DNA of 64,000 bases from Burhinus oedicnemus (taxonomy: Eukaryota; Chordata; Aves; Charadriiformes; Burhinidae). This document shows positions 11,328 to 22,762 of the stretch, piece after piece. The position numbers and the translations under genes are program-made. The notes below the pieces were generated by a model. The model was not told the DNA's origin and ran no database searches. It worked only from the letters and a program-made list of their open reading frames with translations. Location of the stretch: contig VFFE01007623.1 of the NCBI GenBank assembly GCA_008921705.1, positions 468,446 through 532,445 of the forward strand, read 5' to 3'. Within the stretch, counting starts at the first letter, position 1. Every line of letters begins with the position of its first letter.

Positions 11328-13379
11328 ATAGTCATCCTAACAAGTGACAGAGAAGAGAGATCTGCCATTTGCCTTTTTTCAGTCCCAAGGGAGTCATGGA
11401 CATGGTACCTCTGGGGCTAGGCAAGACCTGAGCACTCAGGCTCCTCTCTGCCAGGTTTCCATTTCCTGACAGTGGGCTGGCCTTTCTGTTAGTGACCCAA
11501 AGCTGTGAATAGACCAGAGTGCCTTGAACTACTATTGGGAGTCTCTGCCTTGTCTTTGCTATTGGCTTGGTGTTTTTGAAAACGTGGGACCACCAGCAGG
11601 GAGCACAAGGAGAGAAAGTGAGGTAGAATAAAAGCTTCTTGAATCTGGGCCAATCTGAGATAATGCTAATGACTTAAACATTATTTTTCTTGCTAAGGCA
11701 GTCATCACAAAGACAAGCTTATCCTCCTGAATATTGAAGAATCATGCATTTTTTATTATGCATTTTCTGAACATGTATTTCCTGACTGTGCATGTTTACC
11801 CATTTGTAAAATAATGTTTATCAGCAATGCCAGCGGTGGTTGATTTGACCTTTTTATATAGTTGTCCATGTGCTGGAAGAGTAGAGGCACTAGCATGAGT
11901 GCATTGGTGAGCAAGCATGTGAATCTGAATCTAAGGCAAGGAAGGTAGGATGCATGCCTGTGGGATTTCCTTTGATTTACTGGAGGTTAAGTTATGAAGA
12001 ATTTGATGTCAGAGAAAATCATGTCAACGCCACAGAGAGCATGCCAATTCCCTGTGCATTGGTGGCCATGGAGGGCTTGCAGGAGGTTGGAGGAAAGCAG
12101 CCATGTGACACGGTGGGTCCTCTGTAACTGTAGCTGTTGGATTACACTAAACACCACAAGAATTCCCCTGCAGCTTTCCTAATGTTGCTTTTCACACTCA
12201 GCTTGTTGAAATAAGCTTGATATCTTAGTGTGCAGCAAGTGATAGAAGTGCCCAAGAAAGCCAGTATATACAAAGGTGCAAATCCAGCAGTGTAGCCATG
12301 TTGTCCATGTCTTTGCCAGAAAATGAATGCCATCACAATTTCTGCCCTGACAAGTCCTTGAAGAACCAGTTAAAAAGAAGAATACATAAAGAGATTTTTA
12401 TTTGTCAAATTGCGACATAATCTTCACCAGAAAAAGAAGGTAACTCTAATACTTCTAAAATCTGCCTCTCTTTGTTAACACATGTAGGTGCACATAAGTA
12501 AGTAAGGCTCAGACCTGAGATCACTATGCATTCTCTGATGCCTAATAAAGGTTGAGTTCATCCTGTCTTCTCTCTTGGCCCACTTGTTTTCATAAAGCTT
12601 GTGGGAACTTCGTGTCAGTGAGATCTGTCCATTTCTGTCAAATATGGTGGTGACTATGAAACAATGGATTCAAAAGTAATTGGGGACAGAGGGGGCAGAC
12701 ACACAGGCAGCAAGCATGGTTACACAAAGTTAAAAATGAGGCTGAAAATAATTTACTGCTGCGACAGTACTGACTTCTTAACATCACATAGCCGTGTTCT
12801 ACAAAGTGGAGAGATCCCACAGAAAGACAAGAATGAGATCCAAAAGCAGTTAAAAAACCTCTCTGAAGCACTGGTGAGCTAAGGCAAAAATCATCTAATG
12901 CCCAGAGAGCTTCTCTCTTCCTCCCCCTTCCCATGTTGTTTTGATTTTGTTCTTTTATCTGAGCAGCAGTTTTAAGAAAAATGAGTTCTTAACAAATGAT
13001 GTTATTTGGAAAAACAATGAATATTGCAGGAACACGGTATGTAGACAGTAGGCTCTAAAACTCAAATTAATAAATTATCAAATAGTAAAAGTAGAGTTTT
13101 ATTGAAAAGACAAGACCCAGGCATCAGATATAGGTGTTGTACTAGAATATGATAGTTTATTGGGTCTCACTGCTCAAAACCCATTTGTTCTAAGTACAGA
13201 AAATAGAATGATTTATTCCTGGATGACTTTTGACAGTTGTTCTGACAAAAGAGTACTCTGATGACTTGTACCAACCAACTTTGGTGAAAAAATACACTGA
13301 ATACACCAGGGAAATAGAATTTTCTGTGTTATTTACACACAGTATTGGTAGAAAAACCATGCAGAAATCCTACCCTCCA
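11328..13379. other. unique-looking DNA, no gene seen
   Basis: AT-rich, with only short frames and no recognisable repeat family. A frame pair on both strands at 12640-12930 overlaps itself and looks incidental. Confidence 0.55.
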
Positions 13380-13890
13380 ACCACACTTAGTGTCAGGGCC
13401 CTGAGGCTACTAACAGCTCTTAATTGCCTGACCAGCTTTACCTGTGGCATCCACCCACATCACCTGCCCAGAAGCCCAGGAGCCTATTTAAGCCCAGTCC
13501 TGGGCCTTCATGACCTGCTTGTGTGATGCTGTGGGAGTGCTGGTTTGCAGCTCAGTTATAGCTATGCCTCTGCATAGTCATGAAACTTGTTGATCCAAAC
13601 CAGGACCTACCGGCTGATTTCCTGGCTTGACCTCAGACCTGCCCGGCAATCACAAAACCTGACCTGTGGATTGACTTTCTACATTGACCTTGAACCTTAC
13701 TCATTGCCATGAACTTTCCTGATGAGCTGACCTCTTGGATGGGCCTGGCCACCATCTCTGGTCTGCTTTGTACCTTTGCTGGTACCTGGGGGTGGTGGGC
13801 TGGTGAGACCCTGTGGCTCCCTGCTTCCTGTCCTGTAGGCTGTCTTGCTGCATAATCTTTTTGTAGATAGCAGGCTGGGAAGTGACTAGA
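13380..13890 (-). mobile_element. GC-rich dispersed repeat, copy B (LTR-like)
   Basis: The longer relative of the element at 3880-4235, in opposite orientation. The shared blocks run from about 13560 (rc of CAGAGGCAT) to about 13850 (rc of GCAGCAAGA). Read on the plus strand it starts TGTCAGGGCCC at about 13391. It has a TATTTAAG box at 13495-13502 inside CCTATTTAAGCCCAG, and then a TGACCT-rich body. A TATA box followed by a transcribed body would fit an LTR or another promoter-carrying element, in which case the functional strand would be plus. The minus strand here only records orientation relative to copy A. No ends or target duplications could be fixed. Confidence 0.5.
13511..13733 (-). 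promoter_or_regulatory. cluster of five TGACCT nuclear-receptor-type half-sites
   Basis: TGACCT (AGGTCA on the minus strand) occurs at 13511-13516, 13628-13633, 13660-13665, 13685-13690 and 13728-13733. Four of the five fall within 106 bases. The one at 13685 extends to TGACCTTGAA, i.e. TTCAAGGTCA on the minus strand, which matches the extended monomer site of ERR- and NR5A-type receptors. Binding is inferred only. The cluster may simply reflect the repeat's internal periodicity. Confidence 0.4.
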
Positions 13891-14144
13891 GCGCTACTCA
13901 CTTCAGTGGTGAACCAGTTGGACCATAGGAAGGGCGGTTTCTTTCCCAGGTATGCACCTAGACCTTGCTTTCCTTATGCAGGCTGCCAGCAGCTGCAGAT
14001 ACGTGTTCTGTGCAGCTCAGGCAATTCTTTCTCAAGAAGCAATGAAAGAGGGTGCAGAGTGCTGGTTTTCTATTACCCTTGTGCCAGTGGGCTCACTAGG
14101 TTTGCTCTGTGGAATACTTCCATTCCTCTTCTCCTTTTGGCTTC

Positions 14145-14158
14145 CATAGTGCACTATG
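14145..14158. repeat. 14-bp perfect palindrome CATAGTGCACTATG
   Basis: A fully self-complementary 14-mer with no spacer. No known regulatory consensus assigned. Confidence 0.8.
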
Positions 14159-15039
14159 AGAAGCCCTTTGACCCTGACCATGTGAACTGATAGCTTTGGT
14201 TGCTGCAGTTTGAATGAAGATTTTGCATCTTGGTTAGAGATTTAATATCTAGCTTAGACTGGATCATGGATGTTATATTGACAAAAAGTAACTAAACTAT
14301 TTTTTAATTGGCTTTTTGCATTCCATTTAGGTTGATTCAAAATGGGCATCCTATTTGGCAATAGCTTCTTTTAGTGTAACATAACAGATACATGGAATAG
14401 TAAATATTTTGGTTTGGCCCTCGGGCTAAGGCTGAGAACTGTGTGGTATAGGTTAAAGGTATGAGCTCTGGAGCTGATCAGCTGCTGATCTGCTTCCTAG
14501 AGGAAGCTAGAACAGCCCCTGGACATTATCTGCCTCCTGTCTTTTACCTGATGGTGGTCTGCAATTGTTACTAATCTTCAGCTGCAGATTCAGGGAAGGA
14601 CTTATTTTCCTCTGAAATGTCCAGGGCTGCCATGTGCCCTGGAGAGCCAGAGAGCCAGGCTTTCTTTCCAGAATTTAGCAATCACGTAGCATGTCTTGAT
14701 AGGCTGTCAATGTTTGTGGCTTCTTTTGCTAGGCAGAAATTACAGCGGGGGTGTTTTTAAGGAGGAATGTTATGGGTAGGGCTTGCTTTCACAGCCTGTG
14801 GTGGCAGAGCCATTTCAAAGCTGCTGCTCAGGCTGCCTGCAGACTCTGGAAGGTATCATGGCATCTACTACATCTGTTTCCATTGTTGTGCTCTACTTAA
14901 ATATATACAAAAGAGCAGCGAAGCTGGGAATGACTCTCACAATCCGTGGAGCAGGGCACTGTAATGGCTGGGTTGACAATGCCTATGGTTATATAGCCTG
15001 TCTAGAAGCTGGTCTCTTTCCCCTTTTAGTTCACCCCAG

Positions 15040-15105
15040 GTTTTTGATTTCCCACTGACTTTAATGGGCTCACTTTCTTAGAATTTGTAAGATCTGGCCT
15101 TAAAA
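15040..15105. repeat. ancient amniote repeat fossil (CCCACTGACTTTAATGGG core)
   Basis: CCCACTGACTTTAATGGGCT at 15051-15070 followed by GATCTGGCCTTAA matches the core and tail of a very old interspersed repeat recognised as CCCATTGACTTCAATGGG plus GGATCAGGCCC. It is short and diverged, and the identification is from memory of the motif. Confidence 0.45.
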
Positions 15106-16696
15106 TGACTTATGTTATTACTATAGTTCACTGACTTGAAAGTTGTGGTTGCTATGGTTTTAAGCAAAGGGCAGGATGATCTCATTGCTCTCTTTTAAAG
15201 TGATCAGCAGTGCTTGATTGGTACTATACTTACAGTATGAATATTTAGGAATGGCTGGAAAGAGACAGAAAGTATAAGCATGCAAAACAAACTGAGGACC
15301 TTTTACTGACAAAGGGGTCCCACCATGTCCTTCAATATAACTGAGCAATCTGTGGATAATTCAAGCCTTTACAAACTAGTGTCTCCTGCCTTGAACTAAA
15401 TGATTGCAAGGGGTCATGCAAAGACAAAAGCAGCTGCAAACCACAACAGCACATCAAATATCTCCATGATCTTAGGAGTTTCTTTATCAGATCATCATGT
15501 AATGAGGCAGGGCAAGCAGTATCATTTTCAGCTTTCAGAAGGATTGAGAAAAAGAATATTAATGTCATTGTTTTGCACTGGAAAGACACAGATGGACAAT
15601 CGTCATGACAGGCTAGGACAACATTACCAAAGCAAGTGACCGTATTTCCTCTGATAACTACTGACAACTGTATGAGGTCCCTCAAATCTGTACAAGGGAC
15701 TGACACGCACCAAAGGCTTGCTGCAATTGTAAGTCATTGGTAGGTGAGTTGATGGGTGGGTTACACATTACAGTTGTGAGCGATATGTGGCTTCTCATGC
15801 CTTTTTGGGCTCAGAAAGGAATGTGCATTGTATGGGATTAAACTTTTAAGAACATCAGACTTTAAATGAAGAAGTTCTCTGGCAGTGGCCAGTGTTATCT
15901 GGAGACTAAATTAGGCAGTAAAGTATCTCTTCTTGTTGACCAGTTCTGAGTACCAGTGTCTCTTGTATGTCCTACTTCTGGATCCAGCTCTGGACAGTGG
16001 CTGCAGGGGACTTAACTCTGCACTATGTGCTGTGGTAGATGCTTTTTATTCCCTGCCTCTCATATGGTTCTTTCACTAAGATGTTATGTGGTCTATGTGT
16101 TGACAGAAGAGATGTATTGCACAACTAGCACCCAATTTACTCTTCTTCTGGAGGGCTAAGTACAGATCTTTATCTCAAAATAGACAGGAGTGTTTCAGGG
16201 CAGAAGGCCATATGGTCCACCAAAGTCTATTCCTGTAAGGCTTTAAAAATAATCAGCCACTTTTCTATTGTTCAAATCTAATTAGTAACAGCACCTTTCC
16301 AACCTTTTGCCTTGGAGAGGTGTGTCCGGTCATCTTGCAGGCACTCTTTTTACACATCTAGTGCTGACTTTGAATATTTGTTTTGCACCACAACCATGCT
16401 TTTAAACAGACAGTCTGTCTACACAATGCAATGTGTTTGCTACCAGGGCAGGGAGCGTCAGGCTTTGACCTGTTGCTCACATAAAGAGCTTACTGCATCA
16501 ATCTGTTGCCCTTTTTCTCCTAGGGCTTCTTTACCTCTTGCAGTCTCTTTATTCATTAAGTCAGAGGCCACCTTAGGCAAATCTTTTTCTTTGAGTCATG
16601 CACTCTGCACCCAACATTAGCTGTGGTTTCCACCCTACCAATCCTTCCCTAGTGAGAAAAGGTGGGGAGCTACACACCACTTAGCTAATATGCTTT

Positions 16697-16727
16697 GTTA
16701 TCTTGTCAAACCTGGTGACAAGATAAC
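16697..16727. repeat. inverted repeat, 11-bp perfect arms, 9-nt loop
   Basis: GTTATCTTGTC (16697-16707) pairs exactly with GACAAGATAAC (16717-16727). The arms do not extend further, so this is an isolated hairpin and not the end of a larger inverted element. Confidence 0.85.
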
Positions 16728-17678
16728 TAACACTGTGTTATTTCACACATCTATATTATATATTACATGTCAAAAATAAAGTTAAAATAGCTTGAAAAGT
16801 CTAATTTGAATCTCCCTGTATCAGAAAATTCAGCATGAAAGTTGAATGCTATCCTTTCAAGAGTATACTAAATTCTACTTATGCATCCCTCGGTTTCAAA
16901 ATATGTGTAGTAACATCCAATAGACCTTATCACATCGGCAATGAAGACAGGTGAAATTTTGCCCCATCTGAAGGTGTTAAAGGCAGGCTTGGTGGATATA
17001 AAATCATGGAGGTTTGGCAAGACTGCCTGCTAATAAATTCCTAGAATTCAGAGAATGAGAACTTACTAGTAGAGTGGGGTTTTTTTGTTTTAACTTATTT
17101 AAATTCACTGTATTATACAAAAGAGATTTGAATCCCTTCATGGCATTAATTAAAAAGGTTAGTGACTTCACAGAGACTAAACTTCAGTAAGCTCTCTGCT
17201 TTTAAAGATTCTATCAGTGTAAAAATAAATGCTTTATACTTAAAATGGAGAGCATAATAAAAATCCGTAAGGATATTGCTTTGCCTAAGGCAATTGTGAG
17301 CGGTAATCTTCTGTTGATTCTGTTGGTGCCAGTATTTCACTTGAGGACTCAATGATAGGGAGTGGGAAGGAAATTGTTTGTTTTATCCCAGAGGAGGTTT
17401 TGAATTATTTTATTTTCTTGTGCGGTGTAGGGGAAGAAAACTGATACCCTGGAAGTTTTCAAGGAATGGTAATCTGAAAATTATGGGTCATTCAATTTTC
17501 ATGTACCTTTTTAGAGGACATTAGTAGGAATTATTGAACAGGAGTGTTGCAAACTGGAAAAACTCCCAAAGGTCACATTTTTAATTTTTTGTTCTAAAAC
17601 CTGTGAAAGGGAAATCACCTATTGAAAAAGGTGATTTATCAAAAATTCTTAATCAAAATCTAGGCTCAAATAATTTTT

Positions 17679-18845
17679 CATGGAATCACCGAATGGTTGA
17701 GGTTGGAGAGGACCTCTGGAAGTCATCTGGTCCAACCCACCTGCTCAAGCAGAGCCACCTAGAGCCAGTTGCCCAGGACCATGTCCAGGTGGCTTTTGAT
17801 TACCTCCAAGGACAGAGGCTCCTCAACCTCTCTGGACAACCTATGCCAGGGCTTGGTCACCCTCACAGTAAAAAAAAAAAATGTTTCCTGGTGTTCAGAC
17901 GGAATCTCCTGCATTTCAGTTTGTGCCCACTGTCACTGGGCTCCATTTTCTTTGCACCCCTCCTTCAGGGTATTTGTACACATTGATGAGATCCCTCCTG
18001 AGCCTTCCCTTCTGCAGCTGAGCAGTCCCAGCTCTCAGCCTTTGCTCACAGAAGGGATGCTCCAGTCCCTTCATCATCTTACTGGTAGCCCATTGCTGGA
18101 CTCCCTCTAGCAGCTCAATGTCTCTCCTGTACTGGGGAGCCTAGAACTGGACTCAGCACTCTGGGGTGTGGCCTCACCACTGCTGAGTAGAGGGAAAGAA
18201 TCACCTCCCTCCACCTGCTGGCAACTCTCCTCCTAATGCAGCCCAGGATATCATTAGCTGTTCTTTGCAACAAGGGCACATGGCTGGCTCATGTTCAACT
18301 TGATGTCCACCAGGACCCCCACAGGGCCTTTTCTGCAAAGATGATTTCCAACTGGTCAGCCCCTAGCATGTACTGGTGTTTGACGTTGTTCCTCCCCAGG
18401 TGCAGGACTTGGCACTTCCCCTTGTTGAACTTCATGAGGTTCCTGCCAGCCCATTTGTCCAGCCTGTTGAGGTCCTTCTGGATGGCAACACAACCCTCTG
18501 GCATACCAGTTACTCCTCCCAGTTTCATGTCATCAGCAAACTTGCTGAGGATACAGTCTGCCCCATCATCCAGATCATTACTGAAGATGTTGAAGAGAAC
18601 TGAATCCAGTATTGATGCCTGGGGTACACTGCTAGTTACTGACCTCGACCTAGACTTCATGTCACTGATCACGACTCTCCAGTTGTCCAGACAGTTTTCA
18701 ATCCACCTCTGTGTCTGCTCATCCATCCCATACTTCATCAGCTTCTCTTTGAGGATCTTACGGCAGACAGTATCAAAAGCCTTATTGAAGTCTAGGCAGA
18801 CAATATCCTTTGCTCTCCCCTCATCTACCAAACCAGCCATTTTTG
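17679..18845 (-). mobile_element. CR1 LINE, 5'-truncated, ~1.17 kb
   Basis: On the minus strand this element runs from within the reverse-transcriptase domain (18840) to a CR1 3' UTR ending near 17679. The plus strand begins TCATGGAATCACCGAATGG, then GGACCTCTGGAAGTCATC and TCCAACCC, the reverse complement of a typical avian CR1 end. This terminus differs from the 10.9 kb and 26.9 kb copies, so it is probably another CR1 subfamily. The C-terminal ORF2 motifs remain legible but frame-shifted. A 12-A run at about 17868-17881 lies inside the C-terminal coding part. Confidence 0.93.
18295..18840 (-). pseudogene. CR1 reverse-transcriptase core fragment
   Basis: A 181-codon open frame within the CR1 copy. 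It holds the palm motif LDFNKAFDTV at residues 16-25 (usual LDFSKAFDTV), SVPQ at 71-74 (usual GVPQGS) and the catalytic FADD at 101-104, written FADDMKLGG where CR1 normally has FADDTKLGG. KFNKGKCQVLHLG follows. About residue 170 a one-base shift drops the normal ending out of frame, and NDILGCIRRR is readable only in another register. Endonuclease and fingers are missing, so no active enzyme is expected. Confidence 0.9.
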
Positions 18846-21800
18846 CTTTCTAAAAGTGGAGAAGTGCCAACTGTGAAAGGATAACAAAGACTGACATTGT
18901 GTGATAAAAATTGAGAGATATGTGGAGGGTATTTCTGAAGTCCCACAGTAGCCTTTAATATTCTTCTATATACATAAGATATATTGTGTAAATATGTATG
19001 TGAAGTTTATATGCTAACTTAGCAGTCTTGTCTGAATACAAAAAAGAACAAATAAACAACGAAATGAAATATGTTTCAGGCTGGCTAGCATAACCTGTTT
19101 TTGAGCTGTTCTTCAATGGATTCTTATCCCTTACATAAGCCTTCATGTAGATCAGTCAGTATAGTTATGCTGCAGCTGGCCATGTGTAAAGCAGAGGTGA
19201 TGCTTCTTCCTTTGCCTGTCCCTGCTATCCAGATTGTAAGTTGTGTGTAGGTCTGCTGCTCCAGGTGGAATCCAGGTCCTCCTGCTTTATCCTTCTGCAA
19301 GCTCAGTGTTTAGTCCAAATACGTCTCCATCAAATGCCAGAGATCTCTCCCCCATGATAGGTAACGCCAAGTTTTAGACGGATGGTGGAGGGAGATAGCT
19401 GGACCACCCTTGCTCTTCATGGGCAGTAGTGCTAGGTCACAAGCCTAATTTACCATGTTGAATGGAGTGAAGAGAGGCAGACAACAGACACAGCGGCTTC
19501 TGGGTTTGCTTTGAGATCTCCTAGATCCTCAGGGAGCTGCTTCTGGGATTGTGGAGTGCTCCCAGAAAACCTCTGAGGAAAGTCAGGGTGGCAGCTACTG
19601 CTGGGTGGGGAGAGCTAGAGGAGTCACGGACTCCTGGCAAGCCCTACTAGCCTCTCATGAGCTCTGTGAGCTGTTCCTGATTAAGGGATGCATTGAGGTT
19701 TTGGATTGAGCTGACTCCTGATAAAGCAGAGGTACGAACCCTCTGAGTAGCTATGGAGGGGAAAGCCTATATAAAGGCCCACCTCAGGGCACATAACTGT
19801 TGTCCCTCATTGTCTTTCACAGAGGCAGTAATGGCCATTGCTCATTATGTAGGCTGAATTCTTTTTCTCCATTTTTGGCCTTCACAACGGCATATGAAAA
19901 CTGCTTACAAAACACGCCTCAGTTAACATTGCAAACAGATAACTTTGCTCTTCTTTTTGTTAGTAAATATGCTTTGTAGTTGTATTTGATATTTGTAATT
20001 CCAAACTCCTCCATGTAATAGTTCTACAGATTTAGTATAACTGTCACAAAAATATTTCTTTCAGTGCCATGCTGCACAACCCGGCTCTCAAGAAGTTGAG
20101 AAGTTTAAAGGTGAGCGTGCTTTCTCACGTGGGGAAAGCAAGACTATTTCTTGCCTACGCTTTCCTCCACTCCTTCTACTGGCTAAGGCACTTTGTTCTG
20201 CTGTTTCTCAGTCTCCTCTCTGTTGCTCTTCTGAAGGGTTTCAGCAGCTGAGTTAAGGAGAGCAATCAGCAAGAAGCTCCCAAGTTCACTGAGAAAACCC
20301 AAATGTTACCCTTATGCCCCATGAAGATATAGGTATTATGGCTTTGTAAGGAGATACGGGTCTTTCTCTGTCTGTTGGTGATACAGAGGGTTTTATAATC
20401 AACACTGCCTACCACAGGAACCCCTTTGTCTCTTCAACTACAGGTATGTCTGTTTTCATGGATATGATTTGAAACATCTTTCTATTTTTCTCTTTAGAAG
20501 CAGATCTCAACAGCTGATCGAGCCTGAGAGAATGAAAACAACCAAAGAGCTTCCAGCCTGATATCACAGCTGCTGTGGTTGCAAGCACTATACAGAAAGG
20601 AGTTCATTCCTTTTTGTTCCTATAATTAAATAATTTGTATTTAATGTGGATCTGGCCATATCCAACCATTCGATCTCATGACAAAGCAGCAATCCCTTGC
20701 TTCTAACTAACCTTAGCCTCTGTTGTACCCACAGACTTCAGTTTATGCAACATCCAGCAATATGTCTCCTCAGCAAGGAACGTGACCAGGGATCACTGCA
20801 CCCCAGCCTGTATTCTGCACAGGCTCCTACTATCAGATGTCCATTCCTGTTCTGGGTTCTGATCCCTACTCTGTAAGCCATAGAGTGCCTGTGACCATAA
20901 TCTCCCAGAAAGCTCCACGTGAGCCAGCTGAAACCAAAAGTAAGTCTCACTGAATTTCCACGTGCAGGATCTTACTTGGAGATTGGAAAGAGCCAACTGT
21001 AGAGTGAAAAATAATTCTGTCAATCACAGCGTGGTTTGTTTGCCTATATATAAGCATGTAAGGTCACTTCAGATACCATCATGTATGGTTTGCAAATGTT
21101 TGCAGAGGACTGGGAGACATGACACATGGCTTAATTACAAGCCATACCTTCTGGAGAGGCAGCTAGGAGCTGGTCGGTTTATGCAAACAGCAAATAAAAT
21201 CTCAGATACTTACATTTATGCAGCTGAATCCTGCCCTCAGAAAGCAAAGCGGAACAAGAAGAGGAAAAAAATTCAACCCTGATGTGCTAAGCAGCAGCAG
21301 CAAATCATTCAAGAGTACAGCAGAGGACGGCCGCATCTGACCTGCTGGCACAAGAAAAGGCTGCGGCGTTGCACCTTCCCCAACCTTCCTCATTTCCAGA
21401 AGGGCAATAAAGTCTAATGTTCACTCCGATTGTCAGTCTGACCAATAAGCCTCACTGTTGCAGCAATAATAGTAATGAAAAAAAAGTGCTGGTTTAGGTA
21501 TATCAGTTGTTTTTAATAGGATTTGTCACACAAGTACTCGCCAGTGAGAACAGAGACTGGATTATATGTTCCTACATTTGTTCTTGTGCCTAGGTAGTGA
21601 AATGACTGTGAAAAAAGATTACAGTGGAAATAGCTTCTAGTTTGGGTTTTGGCAACATGAGCCCAATTTTTTCTCATCAAAGTGAGACCCAAGTAGATGG
21701 CAAAACTCCTGGAGACTCTAATAAAAGCAGTAACAGACCCCTCGCCTTTGCTATGAGTATCAAATAAAGTGAAAAGAGAGGGGCAAGGGGGATCAGTCAG

Positions 21801-22474
21801 TGTCTGAGCAGACATCACTCTGGAAATCACCAGACATCCTGAAAAATGTTAAAGCTAGCATGGGACTGCAGGAAGGATGAATAGGGTTTATATAATTACA
21901 GTTTTTGCATAAATTTTCTGTGTATTTACTTAACTTTCTGTTTATACTTGGTTCCTATTTCAACCCCTAGGTGAACAAGGATAATTTTTTTTTAAGTCCA
22001 CAAGCTTACTAACTTGACAAAAAGTCAACCCAAAAGCAAAAAAGTAGACTTCCAAACATTTTTTAATAAGCAATTCATATTTTTGTTTGTATTTTTTCCT
22101 TTTTATGTTTTTGCTGAATTAAAGATGCATTCTGAGAATGTTGACAGTTCTTCTTCCAGAAAGAAGCTTTTATGTTTGGTTCTCTTTTAATGTCATTTGA
22201 TCCTCTGTTGTGTTTTTAACAATGCAAGAGGAACCACTAATTCATCCATTATTTATTTCCTTTTTGCTTTGTTATGTTTTGTTTTGTTCTTTTCAGTCAC
22301 TGTGTTTTAACACATATTTGCCAGGTGTTTCAATTTTTATTTCTCATATGTCTTTGACACAGTAGTAAATGAGGTTCTTATTAATATTTAAACTCTTTTT
22401 TTTTTGTTTTATTCTATGTAACACTCAAAAGTCTCGGCGTATGTAATAACACCATACGTTCTCTGTAATGTATA
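18846..22474. other. unique-looking DNA, no gene seen
   Basis: AT-rich flanks with a moderately GC-richer part at about 19200-19850 that contains a TATA-like promoter sequence at 19768. No protein family was recognised in the short frames at 20.7-21.4 kb, which overlap on opposite strands. Confidence 0.5.
19768..19776 (+). promoter_or_regulatory. canonical TATA-box-like sequence TATATAAAG
   Basis: TATATAAAG in CCTATATAAAGGCCC, GC-flanked as in strong TATA promoters. A start site would be expected near 19798-19802. No downstream gene is visible. It may belong to a decayed LTR or to a non-coding transcript. The call is motif-only. Confidence 0.3.
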
Positions 22475-22585
22475 AAGTCCCACTGAAGTGACTTGGGACC
22501 TCACAAATGTTTCATTTCAAGGAGCTTTACTCATTGAGACAAATGCCTCATTTTAAGGAGCATTACTCATTGCAGTCTTATCGTC
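22475..22585. repeat. 36-bp tandem duplication in an ancient repeat-like block
   Basis: The units at 22505-22540 and 22541-22576 align without gaps, sharing AAATG, TCATTT, AAGGAGC and TTACTCATTG. The preceding GTCCCACTGAAGTGACTTGGGACCT and the repeated TTACTCATTG resemble the AATGGGACTACTCACATGAG part of old amniote repeats. The duplication is visible in sequence. The family link is tentative. Confidence 0.55.
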
Positions 22586-22704
22586 AGTTCCATTGCACAT
22601 GTGTTTGCTCTTTCTGGCATATATTGATCAAAATCATTTACATTAGAAATGCCAGATCATAGAATTGAGGTTGCATAAAAATCATTGTTATTAAAGAAAC
22701 GGCA

Positions 22705-22762
22705 TTTTCAGTTAAATTATTTTCTATGCTTTTCAGTTAAATTATTTTCTATGGTTTTCAGT
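22705..22762. repeat. 25-bp tandem duplication
   Basis: Two 25-bp units (22705-22729 and 22730-22754) that share TTTTCAGTTAAATTATTTTC and differ at the last base, followed by eight bases of a third unit. The near-identity indicates a recent slippage or duplication event. Confidence 0.9.

Larger units (their letters stand above)
13891..17678. other. unique-looking DNA, no gene seen
   Basis: AT-rich with short frames only. Contains a 14-bp palindrome (14145-14158), a small amniote-repeat fossil (15040-15105) and a perfect hairpin (16697-16727). No exon or RNA gene recognised. Confidence 0.55.

Noticed and set aside
19690..19770. Possible tRNA or SINE B-box (GGGTTCGTACC on the minus strand)
   Set aside because: No A-box at the right distance, no cloverleaf and no poly-A or LINE-type tail.
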